From Prunus persica (taxonomy: Eukaryota > Streptophyta > Magnoliopsida > Rosales > Rosaceae): a stretch of DNA of 64,000 bases. The DNA lies in NCBI RefSeq assembly GCF_000346465.2, contig NC_034009.1:20169606-20233605 (forward strand), in the 5' to 3' direction. The notes below the pieces were generated by a model that saw only the letters and a list, made by a program, of their open reading frames with translations, was not told the DNA's origin and did no database searches. Position 1 is the first letter of the stretch; each line of letters opens with the position of its first letter. Below are positions 10,913-20,760 of this stretch, one piece after another. A program made the translations under genes and the position numbers.

Positions 10913-12018
10913 TTAATGGTTTTCATCATTTAACCAATCCGTGTTCCTAGGTCCATCGTCACGAAAAAGTCTTCGTCTCATAACATCCTTTCGTTCTAGC
11001 TTCCAAAATTGTTTTGTTTCAGGGGACATATGGCTTGTATCCATGGCCATGATTTCCCAATCTTTTTTTTCAATGTTTTGTTCGCGTACATACTCCCTTT
11101 CTTTGTGTACATACTCCCTTTCTTTTGCATATTCTAGTTGAATAGCCATATATATCGTGCTCTTGTTGTTTCAAGTCCATTTCAATTCTCATGGCTTGGT
11201 GCTTTGAAAGTTCCTCCAAAAATTTAGATGCATTCTTGCTAGAATTACTCCATCTCTTCTCCTTCGCCGCCTTCCTCCCAATAGGCTTTGACTCCTTTTC
11301 GATCAGTGAGTCTTGACTCATCGGGGAATTCATAGGTAAATCCGATGCCGGTGTCTCATGGAGTGGCGTCTCGTTCAACACTACTGTTGGACCCGTTGGA
11401 ATAATTTGGAATCTCTTACAATTCCTCACCACCTCCCAATAATGGGTATGGTTGAAATTTTTTTTACCTTGCCCAGTAGCACCAAACCATATTTTTGCTT
11501 GCATAATCTATAAAAAAAATTAAATGGAAATGCAAGAAACTTTAAAAAATATTGGCAATGCAACATGTAAAAAGAACTAATGCAAATGCAATAAATTTTA
11601 AAAAAATGCAACATGTATAAAAAAAATATACAATAAATATTAACAAAATATATAAATTGCAAGAAACATTTAAATAAAAATTAATATGACATAGAAATTA
11701 ATAGAACGAAAATGACAAATAATTTACCTCACTGCTAAGGTTTTCCCCGTTTCTATAGTTGTCCATTGCTTTTGCCAAGGTATTTCTCCATTTTGCCAAC
11801 TTTTTATTAAGAATTTTCCACCTACTAGATAATGTCATTTCTGTACGTGTCGAACCAATTGCCTTTTTACAAAATGCCTGATGAATTTTTTTCCACATAT
11901 GATAAAATTTAATCTCATTGCCCGTTACGGGACAATGACTAACTTGGACCCAAGCCTCACACAAGCTAACATCTTCCATCATGCTCCATGCCCTTCCATT
12001 TTCACTAGAAGAACCCAT
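10913..12018 (-). pseudogene. Harbinger partner protein (SANT/trihelix-like), frameshifted
   Basis: The first exon, 12018-11728, has a trihelix/Myb-like domain (WSMMEDVSLCEAWVQVS, then an FYHMWKKIHQAF segment and SSRWKILNKKLAKW). A GT-AG intron follows, and exon 2 starts at 11507 with QAKIWFGATGQGKKNF. In PIF/Harbinger elements this protein assists binding and nuclear entry of the transposase. The C-terminal half has the characteristic Lys/Arg-rich helix (GRKAAKEKRW) and a KEREYV-rich tail. The frame shifts near 11150, after DLKQQEHD, continuing in another frame to the TAA at 10913. A 12-bp repeat in the tail (TACTCCCTTTCT on the plus strand) may have favoured slippage. Its convergent layout with the transposase is typical. 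Confidence 0.75.
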
Positions 12019-12468
12019 TATATGATAGAGAAAAATACAACTTGAAAGTGAAAAAAATATTGAGTAGAAAGTGAATAATAGTAGAAGGAGAAGAAAATGT
12101 AAGAGGATTTGGTGTTAAAAGTGAAGAGTATTAGTTGGTATTTATACAAAAAAAATAAAAATCAGTAATTTTTGTGTATTTTTAAAAAAAAATTCCAAAT
12201 TTTTTTATATTTTTTTATTGCAGAAAAATTGGCTGTTGTTGGATTGAAGGAAAAAATCGAATCAGAGAGCCAATACGCCGACACGTGTAAGATAGCCGTT
12301 AGCGGCTACTATAGAGCGGCGTATGAAATTTTTTTTAACGTTGGCGCATGTCATAGCCTCGGGCTAGCCCAGTCTCGTGGCCCCCACCTCTTGCCCGGGC
12401 TGCCTTTTGTTGCTGGAAACCCATTTTTCTCTCAAACCCTCACACCCCACCCCCCCCCCCCCCCCCCC

Positions 12469-12568
12469 NNNNNNNNNNNNNNNNNNNNNNNNNNNNNNNN
12501 NNNNNNNNNNNNNNNNNNNNNNNNNNNNNNNNNNNNNNNNNNNNNNNNNNNNNNNNNNNNNNNNNNNN
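12469..12568. other. Assembly gap, 100 N
   Basis: Exactly 100 N follow a run of about 19 C, which suggests a scaffold join of unknown true size inside the Harbinger element. The length of the transposon and any frame crossing the gap are therefore uncertain. Confidence 0.99.
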
Positions 12569-12658
12569 AAGAAGAGAGAGGGGAAGAAGAAGGGGGAAAA
12601 GAAGGAGCGGCCTCCCCCCCCAGCCCGAGTCCAGCCTTAGTTGCTGGACTTGCTCTTA

Positions 12659-13227
12659 GTGGAGCAGTGGTAAGCTGATGGTGATCTATAAATTTTAATC
12701 TCTGTTTTTAAGTTGTGTGATCAATTAGAATCTTTCTTAGTGTTATAAAAAATTTCATTGAGTCATTTCAATGTTCCTTCCAACTCTTGTTTTTAACATT
12801 GTTTGTTCCTAAATTTCAAACATTCATGACAATGCTTACTGCAAGTTTGGGAAGGTTTCAAAAAACTAATAACAATAATTTTAATGAAAAAAATTAAATT
12901 ATTTCAGATTTTTGTTTTAAAAAAAGCAAGGTATTGCATCACTAAATATTAAAATTTAAAAAAATCGAAAAAAAAAACAACAACAACATCATGGCGCGCT
13001 TCCTGTTTCCACAATAGGAGCCTTCAGTTTGGCCCTCTGGACCTCCTCTCTTGGTTTTCATGCATTGTTTCTTGGGGCTCATCACTTGAGCCCCCAAAGA
13101 TCACACTCTTCACTTGAGCACAACTTGTGTCGTGATCTCGTTGGTTGCGATTACCCGGTCGCTCTAGGGCCTTTAGCTACTTTGCATGTCTTGAGAGTGA
13201 AAATCTCCCATCATTGATAGTTTTTGA
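12659..13227. other. Intergenic, nothing recognised
   Basis: AT-rich sequence follows the Harbinger insertion, then a GC-richer patch from about 12990 that may be the decayed downstream end of the minus-strand remnant at 13228-13600. I see no convincing gene or repeat. Confidence 0.5.
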
Positions 13228-13600
13228 TTCTCGTCTTGCAATATTTCAAGCTTGCGTCAGTTATCCTCCAACGTCTTTGCCCTCTCCTTTTTCAATCTCC
13301 TTATAACACTCTGACAATTTTCAACCACATTCCGCTCTGCCACCAACTGAGCTCTTAATACATACACCTCCTGGGATTTCACAATAAGGCGATGCCCCAC
13401 ACTTGCGACAGATGCCGCACTTTGCACGCTCAGTGCTATGGCATTGCTTACTACCCGGTTGTCATCCCTTGTTCACAGCATGCACAGATCCTTAGGAGTC
13501 ACCAAACTCCTCATAACTCCAATGGCAACATCGTTGTTAAGGAGTAATGAGTTGTTTATTGTAACTAGCCCTCGTGAGGAAGCAAAGTAGGGCATCTACA
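13228..13600 (-). pseudogene. Unrecognised coiled-coil protein remnant
   Basis: On the minus strand one frame stays open for over 100 codons except for one TGA (near 13480, where CGA would fit). It reads LVTINNSLLLNNDVAIGVM, VMRSLVTPKDLCML and then NAIALSVQSAASVASVGHRL. A charged, heptad-like stretch follows (ENCQSVIRRLKKERAKTLED), then a TGA and further charged sequence. The codon pattern and helical character look like real former coding sequence, perhaps part of a retroelement-encoded or duplicated plant protein, but I cannot name the family. No start or splice boundary could be set. Confidence 0.45.
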
Positions 13601-14052
13601 TTGGTGTAGCCCTTGCCCCCATGTATGAGTTGGCGGAGCTAGATTTAGATTGAGAGAAAATGGGAAGGAAGAGGCCATTTTATTTCTGAGTTGGAGGAGA
13701 TAGGTTTAGATCGAGAGAAATGGGAAGGAAGAAAATTGGTGAAGCTAGGTTTTTTTTTTTTTTTTCTAAGTTGTGATTTTTTTTCTCCCTTAATTTTCTT
13801 TTATAAACGTCCTTACGAGTCTCAAGCTCCACATCTGTCTAGCTTTCCACCCGTCCCCAAAATTACCGGATTTGCAGGATTTGCCTCCATCATTATGTCG
13901 ACACGTCCTTCTAGCTTTCCTCGAGCTTCACACCCGTAATTTCTGAAAACAGCTATCAGCAAAGTCGTCATGCCTCAGCTATCAATCATGTTTTTCTCTT
14001 CTCTCTTCTTTTACACTCCCCCAAGCCCACTCAAAATTCAATCCCACACCAC
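13601..14052. other. Intergenic with a short duplication
   Basis: A purine-rich segment of about 45 bp (GAGAGAAAATGGGAAGGAAG type) occurs twice, at about 13645 and 13705. A T-run at 13750-13764 follows. Nothing else is recognised apart from the sequence leading into the LBD remnant. Confidence 0.45.
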
Positions 14053-14798
14053 ATTTTTGCACCACATTTTAGCAATGAACAATCTGTTACCCATTTCGGC
14101 CCCGTGCACATGGTTTTTGGCCCATCCAGGGTATCCAAGCTTTTATCTCATCTTCCCTTCAGTGATCATTTCGGAGCTGTGTTGACGCTAACTTATGAAG
14201 CTCAAGCCAGGCTTGAAGATCCAATATATGGATGCGTTTTGCAAATTTTTGCTCTCCAACAGGTTAATATCAATTTATACCTAATTGGATGTTCATATTA
14301 AACATATATGTTTTTGCTTTGAATTGCAAATGGTCAACATAAGTACAGTTAGTGTCACATCCCAAATCGGCTCCGCCGTAGCACGATATTGTCCGCTTTA
14401 AACCTCCTCTCTGCCCTCACAGTTTTGTTTCTGGGCACTCACGAACAACTTTCCCAGTAGGTCACTCATCCTGGGATTGCTCTAGCCCTAACTCGCTTAA
14501 CTTCGGAGTTCCCCTGACTCCGAAGCCAGTGAGCTTCCAAAATGCCTCGTACTAGATGGAGGTGGGCATGTACATATAAGGCACATCACCCCTCTTCGTT
14601 GGTCGATGTGGGATGTTACAGTTAACTTCCCTCCAGGATCAAGTTGCTCAAAGCTTTTCGTACGGATCTGCTATAGAGACTTCATCAAACACCTTGCCAC
14701 AACTGAATTCAAGCCATATCAATAATGTTGAAGCTACATCAGACTATGTCAATTTAGAAGGCACTTCTTCCATGTCCTCTTTTGGAGCTTTACGGTGA
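14053..14798 (+). pseudogene. LOB-domain (LBD/ASL) transcription factor remnant, 5'-truncated
   Basis: LBD proteins are plant DNA-binding regulators of organ and root development. Exon 1 (to 14262) reads IFAPHFSNEQ, then HMVFGPSRVSKLL and YEAQARLEDPIYGCV with FALQQ at the donor. These are the GAS-block and Leu-rich parts of the LOB domain, and the intron sits where class I LBD genes usually have it. Exon 2 begins at 14622 in phase (LTSLQDQVAQSF) and ends with TGA at 14796. The N-terminal CX2CX6CX3C zinc finger, normally in exon 1, is not found upstream, so DNA binding would be lost. A solo LTR sits exactly at the exon 2 acceptor. The sequence most resembles the LBD16/29/30 group, but the subgroup is uncertain. 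Confidence 0.7.
14353..14620. mobile_element. Cassandra-like TRIM solo LTR with 5S-rRNA-like segment
   Basis: The 268-bp unit starts TGTCACATCCC and ends GATGTGGGATGTTACA, LTR-style TG...CA ends with short inverted repeats. It is flanked by GTTAG (14348-14352) and GTTAA (14621-14625), a 5-bp duplication with one change. On the plus strand about 14450-14515 matches the complement of plant 5S rRNA (blocks CCCAGTAGGTCACTCATCCT and CGCTTAACTTCGGAGTTC). That is the defining trait of Cassandra TRIM elements. Only one LTR is present. Confidence 0.8.
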
Positions 14799-15043
14799 AG
14801 AGAATTTGGTTTTCTAGTATTATTTTATTTGAATCCAAATGGGGGGTATTTCCTTATTTACATTGTAAACTTAAGTAAATAGAGTAATATAAAAATGAGT
14901 AAAAGTAAAAGGACAAAGTAAATGGAAATAAGATAATCTGTACACTAGTTGAGTAAATGGGCAATTTGAAGCACCTACAATGATTTTTCCAGCAAGAGAA
15001 GGTGCAGTTGCACCTCCTTGCGCCTTAATAGGTCCGCCACCGG
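14799..15043. other. LBD 3' flank
   Basis: AT-rich 3' flank of the LBD remnant. From 15043 leftwards the minus strand also holds a short open frame (GGGPIKAQGG, then APSLAGKIIVG) that could be a frameshifted continuation of the unrecognised ORF at 15044-15293. Confidence 0.35.
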
Positions 15044-15293
15044 TTAGGTAACACTATTTTCACAACCCCGGAGAAATTTTCCGTCTGGAAGCAACACATA
15101 ATTGATTTTGGGGAGGAATGGGGACATGCTTTCACCCAGTACAATAGTCTTATAACTGGGAAAAATGAACTCTCCTGCATCACCTTTCAGATTGCTGGAA
15201 ATTCCCCAAAGTATTTGGACTGCCCAGCCTGTGAAGACCCCATGGAGACCAAGTTCGTCAAATATAACTGCTGCCACCCTCATCTGCAAAATG
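15044..15293 (-). other. Unrecognised exon-like ORF
   Basis: On the minus strand a TTTTGCAG acceptor precedes a frame of about 80 codons: MRVAAVIFDELGLHGVFTGW, VQILWGISSNLKGDAGEF and YVLLPDGKFLRGCENS, then TAA. The composition and the acceptor suggest a genuine exon, but I do not recognise the protein and see no partner exon upstream. It may be a captured or pseudogenised exon. Confidence 0.35.
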
Positions 15294-16266
15294 CTGCCAA
15301 TTAAACAATGTCGTTGTCATCAAATATCCATGGCTTTGTGTCCTTAGTAAGCATGGGAGCTTTTCCGTGCTGTTTTTTGTTTTGTTTTTTTGTTTTTTTG
15401 TTTTGTTTTTGTTTTTTTTTTTGTTTTTTTTTTGTGATTGTTTCTGTGATGTGAGTAATTGGTTAAATAAAGGGCAATGTCTTCGTCATTACGTTAGTAG
15501 CAATCCCAAATGCTGTTCATTGAAAAAAATTAGCGACTTCCTTTATCAGTCATTGATGAAAATGCTACATGTTCGTGATCGCGAGAGTTTGCTGATTCAA
15601 AGGCTTATAATTTGGTCATTGAAACACGGGTCACTTTGCCTATATGTTACTGATCCATCTATTTGGTCATTGAAACACAGGTCACATAAATGTATGAGGG
15701 TTCAAATTCAGAAATCCATGGTCTCCTCTAGATAAAATTTTGATACTCAAAAATAGTATAAAATAACATAATTCTGTCCAAAAATTATGCATGTATCAAC
15801 ATTCCTTCATCAAATTCACAAGACCTAATCTTTCGGAGAAACAAAATCCTAGTACTAGGATAAATACCAACCCTGAACAATCAGAGGGTATTTTGATGAG
15901 CCTGAAAACTTTATGGAAAAATTATTTTGTTAAACACATGGGAATAATGTCTTATTTTGATTAATACCCTTAGGCAATAGGCAACCTTCAATAGTGTTCA
16001 ATCACTTGGGATTAGTGTCTTATTTTGGTAAACACCCTAGGCATTAGGGAGCCATAAATGGTGTTCAAATTATTATTATTTTATTACTACTTGTAAAAAG
16101 CTTTGAACACTTGAGGCATGCAATTGCATATTTTGTATATTTTGATGTGATGTAAGAGGGTTCAAGACTTTATGAATGTAAAGAATGACTTTGGTGTTAA
16201 GTACTTCATTTTGTGTATCGCAATATAACCAGTAAAAGAATTATGAATGTATATATGAAAAATTAT
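15294..16266. other. Intergenic, AT-rich
   Basis: This stretch holds a T/G homopolymer-like run at 15370-15435 and two copies of a TTGGTCATTGAAACAC motif (about 15612 and 15662). A direct repeat of about 68 bp is listed separately. No gene is seen. Confidence 0.5.
15940..16070 (+). repeat. Direct repeat, 68-bp unit, two copies
   Basis: The unit beginning GGGAATAATGTCTTATTTTG is repeated from about 16008 with substitutions. Both copies contain a GTCTTATTTTG block, then ACCCT and AGGCA, and end near AGTGTTCAA or GGTGTTCAA. Confidence 0.6.
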
Positions 16267-16336
16267 GACATCTAGTTATATTAGCTCTATCACTCTTATA
16301 TAACCACGTTTGTGTATCACAATATAACTAGATGTC
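16267..16336. repeat. Perfect 16-bp inverted repeat
   Basis: GACATCTAGTTATATT at 16267-16282 is exactly complementary to 16321-16336, with a loop of 38 bp. It may be the end of a decayed MITE; a third, partial match lies near 16220. It abuts the hAT MITE target site. Confidence 0.55.
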
Positions 16337-16352
16337 ACCTGATCCATATGAT

Positions 16353-16868
16353 TAGGGGTGGGCGCGGTCCGGATCTCACCTCAAACTGAAATCGAAACCC
16401 GTACTATTTAACCGATTCGGTTCGGTCTGGTTTAGACAAAAAAAAATTTCAAAAACTGGCCGGTTCGGTTCTGACCAATTCTGGTTTTGAACCAAATTAT
16501 TAATTTAATTTTTTTTAGAAAAAAATAGTAATAAATAATTACTTTTTTTGGCTTAAAAATTAACAAATAATCCAATTCATACATTTATAAATTTTTTGAA
16601 GTTGAACTTGGAAAAATAGTGATTATAAAATTTAAAATATGGCATTAGATTTTAAAAATTTGTAAAAATAAAAATATATATATGACCAGTCCGGTTTGGT
16701 CCGGTCCAGTGCGGTGGGGTGTAAAACCGAAACTGGAATCTGTTGGAACCGGTCCGGTCCGGTTTCGGTCCGGTTTGTTGACTTTTTTGGTCAACAGGTT
16801 TTTTTTCCCCTTTTTTTTCATCGATTCGGTTCGGTGTTCCGATTTTCCAGTCTCGATGCCCACCCCTA
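16353..16868. mobile_element. hAT-type MITE
   Basis: The termini TAGGGGTGGGC and GCCCACCCCTA are perfect inverted repeats, flanked by the perfect 8-bp duplication CATATGAT at 16345-16352 and 16869-16876. Eight bp is the hAT signature. The interior is rich in CGGTTCGGT and GGTCCGGT repeats; open frames in it come from these repeats and are not genes. Confidence 0.85.
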
Positions 16869-16876
16869 CATATGAT

Positions 16877-18498
16877 GCCAATCCTCAAGGAACATGACAA
16901 ATAAAAATTTCCAAAGAGCATACAAAATAAGAGCCATCGTTTTGATCAGTAGTTGAATCAACTCTGTTAAGTGTATGTATTTTGAGTTTTTTCTTTTAAC
17001 TTCCCTTGATAATATTGTAATAGGACATACATTGTAATTACCCAAGCTCAAGCTCAAGTTTAGATTAAGAATAGTTTCTGTAAGTGTTCTTATCTTGTTG
17101 CTATCTTATGGAAGATCAATCATATTGGCAAGGGTAATTTGTGCATTGCATCATATTGCATTTATTAGATTTCTTAAAATTACGACTAGTCATCTTATTT
17201 TCGTATGACTAGTCATCTTTTACATCAGTAGGATTTCCAGCTCACTGATTTCCAGCTGGATCCTAACAAACCTTTTTATCCTATTATGCAAAATTTCTCA
17301 GCTGCCATGTGTACTTTTCTAACCTATGAATTTTTGGGTACAAACCAAATGATTCCTCATTTGGCAGCAGTCAATTCTGAGGTGAAGTTTTTGAAAAGGT
17401 TTTTGCTAACTTTTGCTCTCTTTCTTCCTCAAGAGAAAACCTCCATTTTTCATCTATGAGTTTTCTGAATTGACTTTCAAAGACTGCTATTGAAATATGA
17501 AATCTGCATCTAGCTAGAACAAATACATTCTCATTTTATATATATATATATATATATTTAGGTCAGATTGAAGATTGGTTTTTTCAAGAGTATGGTTTCT
17601 TGAAAAAATTGGTCATTTTTTCTTGAATCCAAATTTTAGTTTATGTCTAAGTTTGAGCTAGCTAGCTGGTGCCATGGGATGAAAGAGTTGAAGAAGGAGT
17701 TGCCATTGTCATGAAGGACTAAGCTACTAGCATTCCTAAGTTAGAGAAGAAGATTGCACAAAAGAGGTATAGCTTATCTTCCTAAATAGATCTAGGATTT
17801 CTTGAGCTTGCTTGTGTTTCTTTGTAAGAATCTTTTTTGCTTAGTGAATTGCCTGGTCAGTTGATGACCCCTAATTTTTTCCAGTGGTGGGTTTTTGGGT
17901 GAACAATTTCTGATTTGCATTTGGGTTTGTGTTCTTGATAGTTGACTAGTCATCGCATGATGTTCATGTATTTTTCAGTTTGTGTTCTTACGGTTGACTA
18001 GTCATCATTATCTACTATTTGCTGTTTATTTAATTATGATGTTTTCACACACTTTCACCATAGTTGTTGCTAGCACAGGGGATGCCTAGATTGATGGGTC
18101 CTTTGGAGTGTCTAGGTTGTCACTAGTAATCTTCTAGGCTTGCAGGTACAGATTGTTATGTTATGTGTGTGTGTTCTTGGTCATGGTTTTACATAACTAA
18201 CAGTTGCCTAGTCATAAGTACATTTGGTCAAGGTTTAAAGTGTGTGAAAATTGCTGTGTTTGTTTGAATAATATTTAAATTTACTCCTCCTCACCTAAGT
18301 AACAATTAAAAATTCCCATGTGAGGGATGTACAATCTTTGACAATTCTTTCACTTATTTGCGTAAAAGAACAACAATATTAATCAGAGAGTTCAAAAGAG
18401 AGTTATATTACATGGCAGAAATCATAGAGTTCACCCTTCAAGACATTAACGCTCCAAAATCATTATGCCATTTCTCACCCCACGTTTAGTTATTAGAG
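16877..18498. other. Intergenic with TGACTAGTCAT motifs
   Basis: No gene is recognised. The palindromic core GACTAGTCAT occurs at about 17185, 17209, 17943 and 17996, with a variant at 18209, more than expected by chance in this AT-rich setting. A (TA)n run sits at 17540-17560. The stretch ends at the CACTA insertion site (AGA, 18499-18501). Confidence 0.45.
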
Positions 18499-18524
18499 AG
18501 ACACTACTACAAAAAGTGAAAAAG

Positions 18525-19560
18525 ACGACCAGAAAACAACGACGGTCTAAGTGAAAACCGTCGTGGTTTATAAAAAGACGACGGTTCTAAAAACACCGTC
18601 GTGTAATACAACCTTAGACAACTAAAAAATGGAGATTCAAATGGCTGTTCAAAAACAACGACGTACATAATTAAACAACCGACGTCTATTTGAAACAGAT
18701 TTCCGCAGTGTAAAATCAATGCCAACAAAGAACGGCAGAAGTTATGAATCGACCGACGTAGAAAGTAAAGACGACGATTTCAATAAAAACTGCCGTTTTT
18801 ACTCATAAAATAACACGACGAGGTTTTCGTATAAGACGCCGTATAATTACAAACAAATCCACGGCTTTAAAATACAAAATATCGCCGTATTAAATTAATT
18901 TACAACGACGGAAAATATAAATATATCGACGTCATTCTCGTATAGTTCTACGACGTTATCTTTAAATCGTACAATAAAATTTATCGTCGTATTTATTCAT
19001 TTTATACGTCGTACCTTTAATTTTAACGGTCGTCTTAATAAGAATTTTTGTTAACAATTTTTTTCTTTGATTTTCTTATCCTACGTCGGTAGATCTACTT
19101 AATGACAAGAATTGAAATAACCACGACGGTTTATATAGAACACCGCCGACATAATCAGATTTGTCTGAGATCCCAAGGGTTACGAAATCTTACCAGATGG
19201 AACTCTGTTCCACATCATAATCTTAACAGATGACACAGATTTGCAAATATTGCGTCGTGTTAGTTTACAAATTCTAGAACATTAATTTCCCTCATTTTAA
19301 ATTTCCTCGGGAAAGAAAAATCTATTTATCACGCTTTGGAATTGAAAACTAAAACTGAAAGAATACGGGAAAAAAAACTCTATTTATAATTTAAAAATAA
19401 AATCCACGTCGGTTGTAGTACACTTAACGACGTTTAACAAAATAATCTACGTCGGTAATTATAAATCTACCGCCATCTTAACTTAATATAGACGACGAGA
19501 AAAGACGACGGTAGAACAGAAAACCGCCGTTGTTTCAGTTTCTTTAACATATCTTTCTGC
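18525..19560. repeat. Left subterminal array of the 13.6-kb CACTA element
   Basis: Dozens of motifs of the type ACGACGG, CCGTCGT, CGTCGG and GACGTC occur roughly every 20-40 bp in both orientations. In this superfamily they bind the TNPA-like protein. A segment at about 19276-19440 is repeated at about 20500-20660. Confidence 0.8.
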
Positions 19561-19588
19561 AGGACTTGTATAGTTCAAAGCATTGACA

Positions 19589-19990
19589 ATGTCTTCATCA
19601 TATCTCCCAGAAACTACTGATTCAATTGCTCATGCTTTAGAGGCCATTTGAAGCCATTTCTATTCTTTATCGCATTCTTGAAACCCATCTTCTTCTTCTG
19701 AAGCTCTACGGATAAAGGAAGAGGCTATCACAAATCCGACGGAACTTCTTAGGCAAGAAAATCAAGCAGAGGATCAGGCACATCTGATCTTCAGATTTCC
19801 CTGAGAAGCGAACTTTCCTTCGACAGCGAGTGGAGGCCAGGCTTGCATCTCTTTTGATGGAAAGCAAGGAGTATTCAGAAGCACTAAGTGTCCTATCAGG
19901 CTTGATCAAGGAAGTGAGAAGGCTAGTTGACAAGCTTCTTCTTGTGGACATATATTTGATGCGAGTAAGCTCAATTTCTCTTTGAGAAAG
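19589..19990 (+). pseudogene. RPN6: Captured fragment of 26S proteasome subunit RPN6 (PSMD11)
   Basis: RPN6 is a lid subunit of the 26S proteasome that clamps lid to base. From an ATG at 19589 the sequence reads MSSSYLPETTDSIAHALEA, then SISILYRILE-like sequence with one frameshift, LRIKEEAITNPTELLRQENQ, a jump to GTSDLQIS, a jump to EKRTFLRQRVEAR and LLMESKEYSEALSVLSGLIK, and finally KLLLVDIYLM. These match the N-terminal third of plant RPN6 in order, with two internal deletions and several frameshifts. It starts at the natural start codon and lies wholly inside the CACTA element, between subterminal motif arrays, so it is a transposon-captured host gene fragment. It has no intron-like gap, but whether it came from DNA or cDNA cannot be told here. 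Confidence 0.85.
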
Positions 19991-20089
19991 ACATCCAAAT
20001 TATTGTCTTTGAGACATGAGAGACTGAGAGAGGAAGAACTTGGAACCTTAAATGTAAACCGAAAATGAATGAAAGCGACAAATTTATAG

Positions 20090-20760
20090 AATAAATTTTT
20101 AAAACCAACGGCGGTCCTTACAAAAAAACCGCCGTTTAAATTGTAAAATCAATGTCGGTATGATCGACGTATATTACAGAAATCCACGTCGGTAAATTAA
20201 TAAAAACGACGTGTTAAATAATCTACCATGACGCGAGTTATTACTTATGTACTTTAATTTTTGAGTTTACTACGACGGTACCTACAAACTACTGTCGTAT
20301 TTATTTACCACGTCCGAAGTTAAATGTACCGTCGTATTTTGTAATTTATACGTCGTAGTTATATGTAACCGCCGTATTATTTTTTTGAAATGGTTTTATA
20401 TGTAAGCAACTTTTCGTCTACTTGACTTACACATTAGTTATTTTTATATTCTTATTTTATTTAAATCTGTCATCCAAAAAAGAAACTTTACATATTGCAG
20501 AATATTAATTTCCTTCGTTTTAAATTTCCTCCGGAAAAAAAACTCTATTTATAACGCACTGTAATTGAAAATAAACTGAAAGGTCACGGGAAAAAAAATT
20601 CTATTCATAATTTAAAAATTAAAATCCACGTCGGTTATATTAAACCTAACGACGTTAAATGAAATGATTCCACGTCGAACGAAAAATATTGCGTCGTGTT
20701 AGTTAAAAACGACGTAGTTAAATGTAACCGCCGTATTATTTTTTTGAAATGGTTTTATAT
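20090..20760. repeat. Second motif array, partly duplicating the left end
   Basis: ACGACGG/CCGTCGT motifs resume after the RPN6 fragment. The block at about 20500-20660 repeats 19276-19440 (shared landmarks AAATTTCCTC, CTCTATTTATAA, AAATCCACGTCGGTT). A block ending TGGTTTTATATGTAAGCAAC occurs at about 20360-20410 and again at 20720-20770. Confidence 0.7.

Larger units (their letters stand above)
8748..12655. mobile_element. PIF/Harbinger transposon, two-gene type
   Basis: The left end GAGCATTTCCACCAG and the right end, read inward, GAGCAAGTCCAGCAA are inverted repeats flanked by TTA at 8745-8747 and 12656-12658, the PIF/Harbinger target duplication. Inside are the two genes expected of an autonomous member, arranged head-on: a DDE transposase on plus and a SANT/trihelix-like partner on minus. 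Both are now frameshifted. The right part holds an assembly gap. Total length is about 3.9 kb. Confidence 0.9.

Noticed and set aside
12172..12678. Open frames running through the N gap
   Set aside because: The frame is held open by unknown bases and homopolymer C; it lies in the right end of the Harbinger element and has no family features.
14450..14515. 5S rRNA gene
   Set aside because: Only part of 5S is present, in antisense and inside an LTR-like unit with its own ends and duplication; a Cassandra-type element explains it better.
16645..16921. Overlapping open frames on both strands
   Set aside because: They follow the GGTCCGGT repeats of a hAT MITE and have no protein-like features.
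19706..19951. Minus-strand 81-codon ORF
   Set aside because: It is the antisense shadow of the RPN6 fragment, which is clearly coding on plus.
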